From the NCBI GenBank assembly GCA_030540405.1, contig JAUNWH010000001.1, positions 1 through 64,000 on the forward strand: a stretch of DNA of 64,000 nucleotides. The letters are read 5' to 3'. Under the pieces are notes generated by a model. The model had not been told where the DNA came from. It did no database searches and was given only the letters and a program-made list of their open reading frames with translations. Position numbers and translations under genes: made by a program. Source of the stretch: Spirochaetales bacterium (GTDB lineage Bacteria > Spirochaetota > Spirochaetia > Treponematales > Treponemataceae). Within the stretch, counting starts at the first letter, position 1, and every line of letters begins with the position of its first letter. Below are positions 27,313-35,951 of this stretch, piece after piece.

Positions 27313-28790
27313 AAATTTTAATGGTTACGGCAGAAACAGTTCCTTTTGCAAAGACAGGCGGACTTGCGGACATGGTGAGTGCGCTTGCTATTCAGCTTAC
27401 AAAAATGGGGCATGATGTAAAAATTGTTATGCCGCGCTACTATAAAATCGACAGAAGCAAGCTTGTAAAACTTGAAGGCCCTATGGCGATTGCCGCTGGA
27501 ACAGTTGAAACTTGGTCGGCTGTTTACACTACAACAATGCCGGGCTGCGAAAAACTTCCTGTTTATTTTATTGACCATGAGCAGTGCTTTGGAAGAGACG
27601 GAGTTTACGGAGTTCCTTCTGAAACAGATTTTCACGACAACCCTTATAGATTTGCTGTTCTTTGCCACGGAGCGTTTCAGCTTTGCCGCAAGCTTGGCTG
27701 GTTTCCTGATATAATTCATTGCCACGACTGGTCAACTTGTCTTGCTCCTGTTCTTTTAAAGCATGTTTGCCGTTACTGCGGATTTGAAAAAACTGCTAGT
27801 GTTCTTACAATTCACAATCAGGGATACCAAGGCCAGTATTCAAAAAATTCGTTTCCAGCTCTTGGAATTGACTGGGGGCTTTATTATGGTGCGGGCTTTG
27901 AGCATGACGGCGGAATAAATTTCTTGCAGGCAGGAGTTTCTTCTTCAGACATGATAACGACAGTTTCCCCGACTTATGCGCATGAAATTCAGACTGCGGA
28001 AGGCGGATTCGGAATGGACGGACTTTTGCGCGCAAGGGCTGATGTCATAAAAGGAATCTTGAACGGCGCGGATTTGCGTCAGTGGAATCCAGAAATCGAC
28101 AAGAAAATTCCTGCGACTTATTCAGCAAGAAACATGGCAGGAAAAGCTAAGTGCAAAGAAGAGCTTCAGAAAAGAATGAGACTGGAAGTAAATCCTGACA
28201 TTCCTGTAATTGGAATTGTTACGCGCCTTGTAGATCAAAAGGGCATTGCTGAAATTTTTGCTCCGACTTACGGCTCGATTTACCAAATTTGCACGGACAT
28301 GAAAGTTCAGTTTGCAATTCTAGGCAGCGGTGAAAGCTGGTGCGAAAATGAAATTTGCGCCTTGCAGTCAAAACTTCCGAACCTTAGAGCCTACATTGGA
28401 TATGACGATGCTTTGAGCCATCTTATTGAAGCCGGAAGTGATTTCTTCCTTATGCCGTCAAAATATGAACCGTGCGGCTTGAATCAGATTTATTCAATGC
28501 TGTATGGAACTTTGCCAATTGTAAGAAAAACTGGCGGACTTGCGGACACTGTTGACAACTACAATCAGCAGACAGGAGAAGGTACAGGCTTTGTATTTGA
28601 ACAACTTACTCCGCGTGCTATTTATGATACTGTTGGCTGGGCTGTCTGGGCGTACTACAACAAAAAAGACCACATCAAAAAAATGCAGCAGGCCGGAATG
28701 AAAAAAACATTTGGCTGGGATGAGGCTGCGGAAAAATATGTTCAGGTTTATAAAGAAGCTTTGGAACGTGGCTGCGGAATAAGACTGTAA
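27309..28790 (+). CDS. glgA: Glycogen synthase (ADP-glucose type, GT5)
   Basis: The 493-residue GT-B glycosyltransferase extends alpha-1,4-glucan from ADP-glucose. The ADP-glucose-binding KTGGL is at residues 15-19; the C-terminal PSKYEPCGLNQIYSMLYGT and VRKTGGLADTV motifs are also present. The length is normal. It overlaps the aminotransferase gene by four bases. No other glycogen genes are adjacent. Confidence 0.94.
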   Translation: MKILMVTAETVPFAKTGGLADMVSALAIQLTKMGHDVKIVMPRYYKIDRSKLVKLEGPMAIAAGTVETWSAVYTTTMPGCEKLPVYFIDHEQCFGRDGVYGVPSETDFHDNPYRFAVLCHGAFQLCRKLGWFPDIIHCHDWSTCLAPVLLKHVCRYCGFEKTASVLTIHNQGYQGQYSKNSFPALGIDWGLYYGAGFEHDGGINFLQAGVSSSDMITTVSPTYAHEIQTAEGGFGMDGLLRARADVIKGILNGADLRQWNPEIDKKIPATYSARNMAGKAKCKEELQKRMRLEVNPDIPVIGIVTRLVDQKGIAEIFAPTYGSIYQICTDMKVQFAILGSGESWCENEICALQSKLPNLRAYIGYDDALSHLIEAGSDFFLMPSKYEPCGLNQIYSMLYGTLPIVRKTGGLADTVDNYNQQTGEGTGFVFEQLTPRAIYDTVGWAVWAYYNKKDHIKKMQQAGMKKTFGWDEAAEKYVQVYKEALERGCGIRL

Positions 28791-28797
28791 ATTCTTT

Positions 28798-28833
28798 GAG
28801 CCAGTCAATTGAATTTTTCTCTTGAACTGGCTC
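28798..28833 (+). terminator. Hairpin after glgA
   Basis: GAGCCAGT (28798-28805) pairs with ACTGGCTC (28826-28833), but no T-run follows. It may be a terminator of reduced efficiency or an mRNA 3'-end structure. Confidence 0.35.
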
Positions 28834-28895
28834 TGATTGCTAAACGCCGCGCAATATGATAATCTAAAGTCCACTTTTTTAACTTGAGGAATCAA

Positions 28896-29981
28896 ATGGC
28901 AGAAGAAGAATTTGACAGCAACAAAACTTTTTTGGCGTCAGTGGAACGCTCAAAGCAGATAGAAGCAGATATTCAAGTGAATCCTCAGAAATACAGGGTT
29001 CTTACTGGCGACCGTCCGACTGGAAATCTTCACATCGGGCATTACTTTGGCTCTTTGCAGAACAGAGTGCGCCTTGCAAAACTTGGCGTGCCTACAATGA
29101 TTCTTATTGCGGACTACCAGGTTCTTACCGACCATGATGCGTTTGATAAAATCAGCCAGAACACAAAGCAGCTTGTAATCGATTATCTTGCCGCCGGAAT
29201 TGAGCCTGGTGAAAATGTTATAATTTATCCGCATAGCTACATTCCTGAATGCAATCAGCTTATGCTGCCGTTTATGACTTTGGTGAGCAATGCGGAGCTT
29301 TCAAGAAATCCGACTGTAAAAGAAGAAATTGCGAGCGCGGGACTTACAAATGTGAATGCGGGAATGTACACATATCCGATTCATCAGGCGTGCGATATTC
29401 TTTTCTGCAAGGGAAATGTTGTTCCTGTTGGAAAAGACCAACTTCCGCACATTGAGCTTACGCGGAATATTGCAAAAGCTTTCAACCGCAAATTCTGCAA
29501 GAACCGCGAGCCTGTTTTTCCTTTGCCGCAAGCATTGCTTTCAAAAACTCCGAGTATTCTTGGTCTGGACGGAAGCCAAAAGATGAGCAAAAGCCGTGGA
29601 AACGCAATTTTCCTTTGCAGCACAGAAGACGAAACTGCTTCGCTTATAAAGAAAGCAAAAACTGATTCTGAGCGCGTTATAACTTATGATCCTGAAAATC
29701 GCCCGGAAGTCGCAAATCTTCTTATGCTGATTTCTCTCTGCACAAAAGAAGAGCCGGCTGCCATTGCTGAGCGGATTGGAGAAAAGGGAAGCGGCGAGCT
29801 TAAAAAAGTGCTTGCTGAAGCCTTGAATGAAGAACTTCGTCCTTTGAGACAAAAACGGGCAGAACTTGAAAAAAATCCTGACTACATAAGGCAGGTCCTT
29901 CTTGACGGCGTTGAAAAAGCACGCGCGATTGCAATAAAAACTTTGGATGAAGTTCGCGAAGCCATGAACATGAAAATTTAA
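28896..29981 (+). CDS. trpS: Tryptophanyl-tRNA synthetase
   Basis: The 361-residue class I synthetase charges tRNA-Trp. The HIGH-type motif GNLHIGHYFG and KMSKSRGN are present, along with DRPTGNLH typical of TrpRS. The ATG at 28896 follows GAGGAA; a TTG 12 bases upstream is less likely. A terminator follows at 29999-30029. Confidence 0.94.
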   Translation: MAEEEFDSNKTFLASVERSKQIEADIQVNPQKYRVLTGDRPTGNLHIGHYFGSLQNRVRLAKLGVPTMILIADYQVLTDHDAFDKISQNTKQLVIDYLAAGIEPGENVIIYPHSYIPECNQLMLPFMTLVSNAELSRNPTVKEEIASAGLTNVNAGMYTYPIHQACDILFCKGNVVPVGKDQLPHIELTRNIAKAFNRKFCKNREPVFPLPQALLSKTPSILGLDGSQKMSKSRGNAIFLCSTEDETASLIKKAKTDSERVITYDPENRPEVANLLMLISLCTKEEPAAIAERIGEKGSGELKKVLAEALNEELRPLRQKRAELEKNPDYIRQVLLDGVEKARAIAIKTLDEVREAMNMKI

Positions 29982-29998
29982 CTTTAATTGTTGAAAAG

Positions 29999-30029
29999 TC
30001 CTGCTGCAAAAACGGCAGGATTTATTTTT
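29999..30029 (+). terminator. Intrinsic terminator of trpS
   Basis: TCCTGC (29999-30004) pairs with GCAGGA (30015-30020), followed by TTTATTTTT. Confidence 0.8.
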
Positions 30030-30049
30030 AGCAAAAGGGAATGAAAAAT

Positions 30050-30979
30050 ATGAATCTTGAAGTAAAAGAACTTTCCATGTCTGATGGAAATGTAAATTTT
30101 GTTTATAATTGGATTCCGGCGGAAGCGGAAGCTGTTGTGGTTTTTAGCCACGGAATGGCTGAGCACGCTGCACGTTATGCTCGCTTTGCGGAATTTCTTG
30201 CAAAAAATAAAATCGCGTTAATTGCTGAAGATCACAGGGGACATGGAAAAACCGGTCTAAAAGCGCAGGCTGACGGAACAGGAACTCTTGGTTTTCTTGC
30301 TGATAAAGATGGGTTCAACCGGGTAACAGAGGATATTCACGAGGAAATTTTGTATGCAAAAAAACTTTTCCCCGGAAAAAAGATTTTTCTTTTGGGACAT
30401 AGCTTTGGTTCTTTTATTGCCCAAAATTTAATTGAAAAATATGGAAGTGAAATTGACAAGGCTGTTCTTTGTGGAACTGCTGGACCTAGGCCTTTGACTG
30501 TTGCCTTTGCAAATTTTATTGGCGGAATTATAAAATTTTTTGAAGGTACAAAAAAGCAAAGCCGATTTATGAATTTCTTAACGTTCGGACTTTCAAATTC
30601 AAAAATAAAAAATCGCCACACGGAATTTGACTGGCTTTCAAGAGACAAGGATGAAGTTGACCTTTATATAAAGGATGAGCTTTGCGGATTTAATGCTACA
30701 AATGGATTCTTATGCGACATATATTCTGGGTTGCGCCAAATTCACAAAAAACGCAATATTCTTAAAATCCCAAAAGAACTGTCGGTTTTTCTTGTTGCTG
30801 GAACTGCAGATCCGGTTGGTTCTTACGGAAAGACTGTAAAAAAACTTTTTGACTGCTATAAAAAATCCGGCATGAAAAATGTTTCAATGCGTCTTTATGA
30901 AGATGCGCGCCATGAGCTTTTTAACGAAATAAACCGTGAAGAAGTTATGGACGACGTTCTGCGGTTTTTGCAAAGTTAG
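30050..30979 (+). CDS. Alpha/beta hydrolase (monoacylglycerol-lipase/lysophospholipase-like)
   Basis: The 309-residue protein shows the S33-type hydrolase motifs FSHGMAEHAARY near residue 35 and the nucleophile elbow GHSFGSF near residue 122, with DHRGHGKTG before it. A late GTADPVGSYG probably holds the catalytic Asp, and DARHELFNE the His. Such proteins cleave lipid esters in the cytoplasm or at the membrane. The ATG at 30050 has AGGGA 9 bases upstream; the ATG at 30041 would be too close to it. The stop overlaps that of the convergent pcnB by four bases. Confidence 0.82.
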   Translation: MNLEVKELSMSDGNVNFVYNWIPAEAEAVVVFSHGMAEHAARYARFAEFLAKNKIALIAEDHRGHGKTGLKAQADGTGTLGFLADKDGFNRVTEDIHEEILYAKKLFPGKKIFLLGHSFGSFIAQNLIEKYGSEIDKAVLCGTAGPRPLTVAFANFIGGIIKFFEGTKKQSRFMNFLTFGLSNSKIKNRHTEFDWLSRDKDEVDLYIKDELCGFNATNGFLCDIYSGLRQIHKKRNILKIPKELSVFLVAGTADPVGSYGKTVKKLFDCYKKSGMKNVSMRLYEDARHELFNEINREEVMDDVLRFLQS

Positions 30980-32097
30980 TTTTTCTGCTCGGCTTCCTGC
31001 TGAATGTGAAGTCTTCTGGTTCTTTTTGCGCGTTTTGTTTTTACTTGAATTCCTGCGTCCTGCAAAAGTTTTCGCACTGCAAAATCAAGTTCTGTTCTCT
31101 GCGGATTTATCGGAAGCACAAAGTTTCTGCAGATTGCCCAGGTCCTTTTGTAAATTTCCGATGCTGAATATTCGCTTTGGGCTTCAAGTTTCCAGTCAGT
31201 GAGCTGCTCAACAAAATCCTTTAAAAGGAAATAAAGCCGCTCGCCAAGCCTTGAATCGTGATTTTGCTTTACGAACTCATCTAATTTTTTTAAATTTTCA
31301 AGATATGATTTTGCGAATTTCTTATTTTCAAGAATTAAATTTGAGGCTGCCGGCTGAAGATATTCGTACAAATCAGTTTCCAAAGCGGCATTTACAATTT
31401 CAAATGAATGTCCGCCGTTTATTATCTTTAAAAATTCTTCTGTGAGCCTTGAAGGAGAAACTGGCGACAAAAGCGGGGCAGACGTTCTGATTTTCTTTTT
31501 CAGTTTATGCGGAAGCTTGCAGCCTGTTGTTGCTCCGTATTTTACAGCTCTTAGCATTCTTACAGGATCTTCTATAAAAATTCTATCGATTGGAATTACA
31601 GGTCTTACGATTCCTTTTTTTATGTCTTCAACTCCGCCTACATAGTCAATAATCTGCTGTTTTATAGGATCATAGTAAAGCGCATTCAATGTAAAATCCC
31701 GGCGCAACACATCTTCGTCCATTGAGCCGAATGCATTTCCGATTGAGCCGTCTATAATTGAACGGAATGTGCTGACTTCAAAAATTTTTGTTCCAAAGAA
31801 AATATGCACAAGCCTAAATCGTTTTCCGATGATGCGTGAATTCCTGAAAATTTTTTTTATGCGGCTTGGAGTCGCGTCTGTTACAATGTCAAAATCCTTT
31901 GGCGTTCTGCCTCCAATAAGATCTCTTACAGCTCCTCCAACAATATAAGAGTCAAAACCGTTTTTCTTTAAGCAGTCAATAATAAAAATAGCGTCCGGAT
32001 CTATTGATTCCCGTTTTATGCAATGCTCTTCTTTTGTATAAACAACGGCTTTTTTTACAGGATTTCCTTTTTCATCTGTAGAATATCTAACTAACAC
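30976..32097 (-). CDS. pcnB: Poly(A) polymerase I / class II nucleotidyltransferase
   Basis: The 373-residue protein has the GGAVRDLIGGRTPKDFDIVT nucleotidyltransferase core and FRNSRIIGKRFRLVHIFFG, the segment that separates PcnB-type poly(A) polymerases from tRNA CCA-adding enzymes. The C-terminal tail is basic (KRARTRRLH-like), as in PcnB. It adds 3' A tails that promote RNA decay. The start is a GTG with no SD; a strong promoter ends 9 bases before it. A CCA-adding function cannot be fully excluded. Confidence 0.8.
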   Translation of the reverse strand: MLVRYSTDEKGNPVKKAVVYTKEEHCIKRESIDPDAIFIIDCLKKNGFDSYIVGGAVRDLIGGRTPKDFDIVTDATPSRIKKIFRNSRIIGKRFRLVHIFFGTKIFEVSTFRSIIDGSIGNAFGSMDEDVLRRDFTLNALYYDPIKQQIIDYVGGVEDIKKGIVRPVIPIDRIFIEDPVRMLRAVKYGATTGCKLPHKLKKKIRTSAPLLSPVSPSRLTEEFLKIINGGHSFEIVNAALETDLYEYLQPAASNLILENKKFAKSYLENLKKLDEFVKQNHDSRLGERLYFLLKDFVEQLTDWKLEAQSEYSASEIYKRTWAICRNFVLPINPQRTELDFAVRKLLQDAGIQVKTKRAKRTRRLHIQQEAEQKN

Positions 32098-32106
32098 AGT
32101 GCGACT

Positions 32107-32135
32107 ATTTTAATGTTCAAATGTTTTGAAGTCAA
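32107..32135 (-). promoter_or_regulatory. Promoter abutting the pcnB start
   Basis: Minus-strand TTGACT (32130-32135), a 17-bp spacer, TAAAAT (32107-32112), then 9 bases to the GTG at 32097. Confidence 0.65.
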
Positions 32136-32171
32136 TTACCTGAAAATTATTCATTTAAAGCGGAATCTGTT

Positions 32172-33035
32172 TTATTTGTTTACCGTTATTTTGTCTATTA
32201 TTATGCTGACTTCTTCAATTAAAATTCCTGTGTATTTTTCTATGTTCTCGATTATGTATTGCTGAAGGCTGTGAATTTCTCCTGTGAGCTGACGGCCGAA
32301 CGGAACATCGATTGTGATTATGAGCCTGTATCCGCGGCTGTCTGTTTTTATTGAAAGTTTTTTTATCCTGATTTCCTGCGAGAATTCGTTTATGCAATGC
32401 ATTGCCATCTGGCTGAGCGCAGCTTCTGAAATTTCAATTCTGCCTTTTTTGCTGAACTCTGGAGTTACAATTGATTTTTCCATCACCGAAGTTTCTTTTT
32501 TTAAAAATTTGAGTTTGCTTTTATTTGCAATGTCTCTGAGCGAATCATGGAAAATTTGCGAGTAGCTTTTTTTTACTTCAATAGCCGGAACTGGAATTAC
32601 GTGCTTGCCCTCGATTTGCCTTGAGCGGATAGCCTTTTCAATTTCTTCGCGGTTTGCAATGTCTTCAATTTTGATTATTTTTGACGGAAGCGGAATCTGA
32701 AGCCTTGTTGCGATTTTTCCTGCCATTTTTTCGCTTGTTCCGATTATGAGAAGTTTTTTGATTTTGTTTTTTTGCAGAGCTTTTGCAACATCATCTCGGT
32801 GCTGCTTGTCATCAAAAAGCGCAATTCTTACAGCTCCCATGTATGTTTTTTCGTGCTTGGCAGTTTTTCCCGCAAGAATTTTGTCGTCCTTTATGAGAAG
32901 TCCGTCGTCAATAATTGCTTCGATTCCGTATTTTTGCGCAAGAAGCTTTGCACGGAAACTTTTTCCTGTTCCGCTTTCACCGACAAGCGCGAAAACTGTA
33001 AGACCTGTATGCATCATTTTTGAAATAAAATTCAT
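32172..33035 (-). CDS. P-loop NTPase-like protein fused to an Asp23/Gls24-like domain
   Basis: The 287-residue protein begins with a nucleotide-binding region: Walker A GESGTGKS near residues 19-26, then IIDDGLLIKDDKILAG and a GAVRIALFDD strand. The C-terminal 90 residues (about 195-285) look like an Asp23/Gls24 (DUF322) domain: EISEAALSQMAMHCINEF, then alternating strands ending in ENIEKYTGILIEEVSIIID. Asp23-like proteins usually associate with envelope proteins, and fusion to a P-loop is unusual. A promoter with TATAAT 7 bases before the ATG and no SD suggests a leaderless mRNA. The function is unknown. Confidence 0.68.
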   Translation of the reverse strand: MNFISKMMHTGLTVFALVGESGTGKSFRAKLLAQKYGIEAIIDDGLLIKDDKILAGKTAKHEKTYMGAVRIALFDDKQHRDDVAKALQKNKIKKLLIIGTSEKMAGKIATRLQIPLPSKIIKIEDIANREEIEKAIRSRQIEGKHVIPVPAIEVKKSYSQIFHDSLRDIANKSKLKFLKKETSVMEKSIVTPEFSKKGRIEISEAALSQMAMHCINEFSQEIRIKKLSIKTDSRGYRLIITIDVPFGRQLTGEIHSLQQYIIENIEKYTGILIEEVSIIIDKITVNK

Positions 33036-33038
33036 ATA

Positions 33039-33974
33039 TTAAATTATAAATTCAGCAGTGGGAATTTTCAAGAAATTTTCTATAAATTTTTTAAATAAAG
33101 GCGGAATCTCTGCCTGAATTTCATTTGGAAGCAAAAGAGGATTGCCTTTTGGAAATTCAAGTTTCCAGGCATGAAGAAAAAATCCGCAGCTAGAAAATTC
33201 TCCGTCTGGAATTTTTGCTCCGCCGTAAAGCTTGTCTCCCAAAAGCGAAAAACCACGGCTTGCGCAGTGAATTCTAATCTGATGTTTTCTTCCAGTTTCT
33301 ATTTGGATTTTTGCAAGTGAAATTTCTTTTCCGCAGAATGTTCCTTGCGCAATTTTTTTTACTTTTGTACAGGCTGGTTTTTCTTCAATCGTGTCGCAAA
33401 TTGCAAGCTCATTTTCCGGGAGAATGTTTTCAACTATTGCAAGATAAGTTTTTTTTATGCTGTGATTTTTTATGTTTTCAGAAAACCATTTTGCGCCTTG
33501 CAGACTTTGGGAAAATGCAACAAGTCCTGTTGTGAATTTGTCAATTCTATGAAGCGGTCCCGGCCTGAATGAAAGGGAAGCGGTTTGCGTGTTTTGTGCG
33601 ACAAAATCAGCGAGGCAGAAACTTGAGTTTTTTGAAGGCTGAACTTCAATTCCGCTTTGCTTGTTTATTATCCATAAGTGCTCATTTTTGAATGTAGTCT
33701 GAACTGAAAAATTTTCATGAAGCTTTGACGTTTCGTTTTTTTCAGTTTTATTTTCATTTTCTTTTAGTAAAAAATCTGCTATGAAAATTTTATCTTTGCT
33801 TTTGATTCTGTCTTCTGGAGATGATTTTTTGTTGTTCAGCTTTATCAACGTTTTTCTTATGAGCTTGAAAATATTTTCTGGCTGAATTCCTTTTGACTCA
33901 AATATGCGTTTTGCAGCCTTGTCCAGCCGCCTTCCGTCATCGTCCTCCTTTGCTTCAAATTCTATAAATTCCAT
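33039..33974 (-). CDS. RluA family 23S rRNA pseudouridine synthase
   Basis: The 311-residue protein has an N-terminal S4-like RNA-binding segment (GRRLDKAAKRIFESKG) and an RluA catalytic core with HRIDKFTTGLVAFSQS, where the catalytic Asp is the one in RID. Later segments ETGRKHQIRIHCASRG and LLGDKLYGGAK are family signatures. It converts uridine to pseudouridine in rRNA. The ATG at 33974 fits the domain start. A TATAAT lies 6 bases upstream, and it faces the divergent gene at 34021. The exact target nucleotide is not assignable. Confidence 0.88.
   Translation of the reverse strand: MEFIEFEAKEDDDGRRLDKAAKRIFESKGIQPENIFKLIRKTLIKLNNKKSSPEDRIKSKDKIFIADFLLKENENKTEKNETSKLHENFSVQTTFKNEHLWIINKQSGIEVQPSKNSSFCLADFVAQNTQTASLSFRPGPLHRIDKFTTGLVAFSQSLQGAKWFSENIKNHSIKKTYLAIVENILPENELAICDTIEEKPACTKVKKIAQGTFCGKEISLAKIQIETGRKHQIRIHCASRGFSLLGDKLYGGAKIPDGEFSSCGFFLHAWKLEFPKGNPLLLPNEIQAEIPPLFKKFIENFLKIPTAEFII
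33043..33071 (-). promoter_or_regulatory. Promoter abutting the P-loop/Asp23-like gene
   Basis: Minus-strand TTGAAA (33066-33071), a 17-bp spacer, TATAAT (33043-33048), then 7 bases to the ATG at 33035. It lies inside the 3' end of the upstream pseudouridine synthase gene. Confidence 0.75.
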
Positions 33975-33980
33975 GCTCCG

Positions 33981-34013
33981 ATTATAGAATAATTTATGCT
34001 TATATGCTATAAT
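33981..34013. promoter_or_regulatory. Overlapping face-to-face promoters between the RluA and PAP2-like genes
   Basis: TATAAT on the minus strand (33981-33986) lies 6 bases before the ATG at 33974. TATAAT on the plus strand (34008-34013) lies 7 bases before the ATG at 34021. Each -10 box overlaps the -35 position of the other promoter (TAGAAT 33985-33990; minus-strand TAGCAT 34004-34009), so both could not be occupied at once. Confidence 0.6.
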
Positions 34014-34020
34014 TCTGCAC

Positions 34021-34494
34021 ATGAATTTAAAGGAACAGCTCCATTTGTTTTTTTCTCAGCCTGCTTTTTTGGCGTGCTTATTCAGCTGGCTGTCTGCTCA
34101 ACTTGTAAAAACTCTTATAAAGCTTTTCTCTGGAAAAGTTCATAGTTTAAAAGAATTGTTCGAACTCCTTTTGTGGCGTACTGGAAGTATGCCGTCTAGC
34201 CATTCCGCGCTTGTAGCTACGCTTTGCACTACAATTGGCTTTCGCTCTGGCGTTAACAGTGATGTTTTTATTCTTTCGCTTGGTTTTTATTTGGTTACAA
34301 TCCGCGATGCTGTTGGAGTGCGCCGCGCAAATGGACTTCAGGCTGCGATGCTCAATAAAATAGGCCGTCTTCTTGCTGCAAAAAATATAATTGAAGAAGT
34401 CAAGCCAATAAAGGAAGTTCAAGGACATACTCCGGCGGAAGTTATTATCGGTTCGTTGCTTGGCTTTTTTATCGGACTTGCATTCAGTGTTTAA
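34021..34494 (+). CDS. Divergent PAP2 family protein (YuiD/DUF212-like)
   Basis: The 157-residue membrane protein has the DUF212 core: LSAQLVKTLIKL in the first segment and SMPSSHSALVATLCTTIG near residue 58, with the His of the acid phosphatase/vanadium haloperoxidase fold, then REVQGHTPAEVIIGSLLG-like C-terminus. It probably dephosphorylates a lipid phosphate in the membrane. The ATG lies 7 bases after TATAAT with no SD. It heads the plus-strand run that includes the Rnf-like genes. Confidence 0.88.
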   Translation: MNLKEQLHLFFSQPAFLACLFSWLSAQLVKTLIKLFSGKVHSLKELFELLLWRTGSMPSSHSALVATLCTTIGFRSGVNSDVFILSLGFYLVTIRDAVGVRRANGLQAAMLNKIGRLLAAKNIIEEVKPIKEVQGHTPAEVIIGSLLGFFIGLAFSV

Positions 34495-34495
34495 A

Positions 34496-35890
34496 ATGAA
34501 GCCTAGCAAAGTAAAAATTTTATTTTCGATTGCGGCGGTTTGTTCCGCTTTTATTTTTCTCTTTGTCTTTAGGAGCATTCCTGTTTTTAGAATTTGGGAC
34601 AGCTATAAAGTTGTTTATGCAGACAAATCTATTCCAGAGGAAAAAGTTCTTTCGTGCCTTGAAAACGCAGGCTGCCAGAATATTATAAGTCTTGGCAAGC
34701 AGCAGATTCCATTAGTTTCAGACTTTACGCCTGTTCTTCCTGATTCTTACAATGAATATTTGGCAAGCCGGCTTGGATATTTTTTTGACTATTCAAAATC
34801 TTTTTTGCTTTATTATGTTCCGAATGGCTCAGGACAGCAAATTTTAAAAGCCTTGGAAAATCTTTCGCAGGAAACAGGGCTTCAATCTGGAATAGACGGA
34901 ATTCAGCAATATCCGTTTGCAGTTCCTGTTGTTTGCATTGTTGTTTTTCTTGCGTTTACTTATTTGTCTAAAAATAAATTTCCGTTTTTTTTCTCTGCTT
35001 GCTTTAGTTTGATTTTGTCTTTTTCAAAGCCGTTTTATCCTGTTGCGGCGGCGGTTGTTCTGTATATGCTTTCATGCTATTTGGCTCAGCGGATTTGGGG
35101 AAGAAAAAAAGCTTTTGCAGTTCTTAAAAAAAATCCGTATTTTATAATTCCGATTGCAGTTTCATTTTTGATTGCCTTGCTTTCCGGATGGCAGGAAGGC
35201 TTTCTTATGATTTTGTGCGGACTGGCTTCTTGCTCATCTCTTTTTCTTTTGAAAGTTTTTGAATCTTTTATGGATTCAAGAAATTCTTTTAAAACTGTAA
35301 AGATTTTTTCTGCGCCTCAGCTTCCGCTTATGTATCCTGCAACGGCTTTTCATACGCTTCTTTGCCTTGCGCCTTTGCTTGTTTTGCTTTTTTGTTTTAT
35401 TTTCTCTTCCAATTTCAGTTTTACTTCTGGAAAAAATGTTTCGCTTCCTGTTCCTGTGGAATCTTCTTCGGAAAGTTCAATTCCTTCGCTAAAAGATTTT
35501 TACTGCTGGGCTTGGAATGTGGAGTCATTTCCGTACAAAAACTTAAACAAAAATTCCGGCTTTGAAGATGTGCAGGAAGGAAGTGTTGTTTCTGTCCCGC
35601 GTTTTGAAGAAAAAAACGGCAGGATTTTTCAGGCGGATTCAATCATTATGAAATTCAATTCGGATTTTAAAAACCGCATTGATAAAAAAATTGAATCTCT
35701 TGGCTACAATGCAATTGAAAAACTGATGTTGAAACAAGGAGAAAATACGAGCGTTGCTTACAGTTCAAAGGAAAATATTTCCAGACGGCCTGATGGATTC
35801 AGCGCGAGTTTGATTTTATCATGCCTTTTTGTGCCGGTTTTTCTTTTGCTTTTGTACGTAATAAAATCGAACCGGCGCAGAAGTTTGTAA
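34496..35890 (+). CDS. Polytopic membrane protein of unknown function
   Basis: The 464-residue protein has an N-terminal membrane segment, a roughly 110-residue non-membrane domain (residues about 30-140), about seven more membrane segments to residue 300, a second soluble domain, and a last membrane segment before a basic tail (KSNRRRSL). The ATG at 34496 follows the stop of the PAP2-like gene by one base, so translation is coupled. I recognise no family. Its position before the Rnf-like genes suggests an accessory role in that complex, but this is inference. Confidence 0.7.
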   Translation: MKPSKVKILFSIAAVCSAFIFLFVFRSIPVFRIWDSYKVVYADKSIPEEKVLSCLENAGCQNIISLGKQQIPLVSDFTPVLPDSYNEYLASRLGYFFDYSKSFLLYYVPNGSGQQILKALENLSQETGLQSGIDGIQQYPFAVPVVCIVVFLAFTYLSKNKFPFFFSACFSLILSFSKPFYPVAAAVVLYMLSCYLAQRIWGRKKAFAVLKKNPYFIIPIAVSFLIALLSGWQEGFLMILCGLASCSSLFLLKVFESFMDSRNSFKTVKIFSAPQLPLMYPATAFHTLLCLAPLLVLLFCFIFSSNFSFTSGKNVSLPVPVESSSESSIPSLKDFYCWAWNVESFPYKNLNKNSGFEDVQEGSVVSVPRFEEKNGRIFQADSIIMKFNSDFKNRIDKKIESLGYNAIEKLMLKQGENTSVAYSSKENISRRPDGFSASLILSCLFVPVFLLLLYVIKSNRRRSL

Positions 35891-35951
35891 GTTGTTTTTT
35901 TGAAAAAAAGTTTGCTGGCTGTTTTTCGGTCAGCTTTGGGAAAAAAGATAA

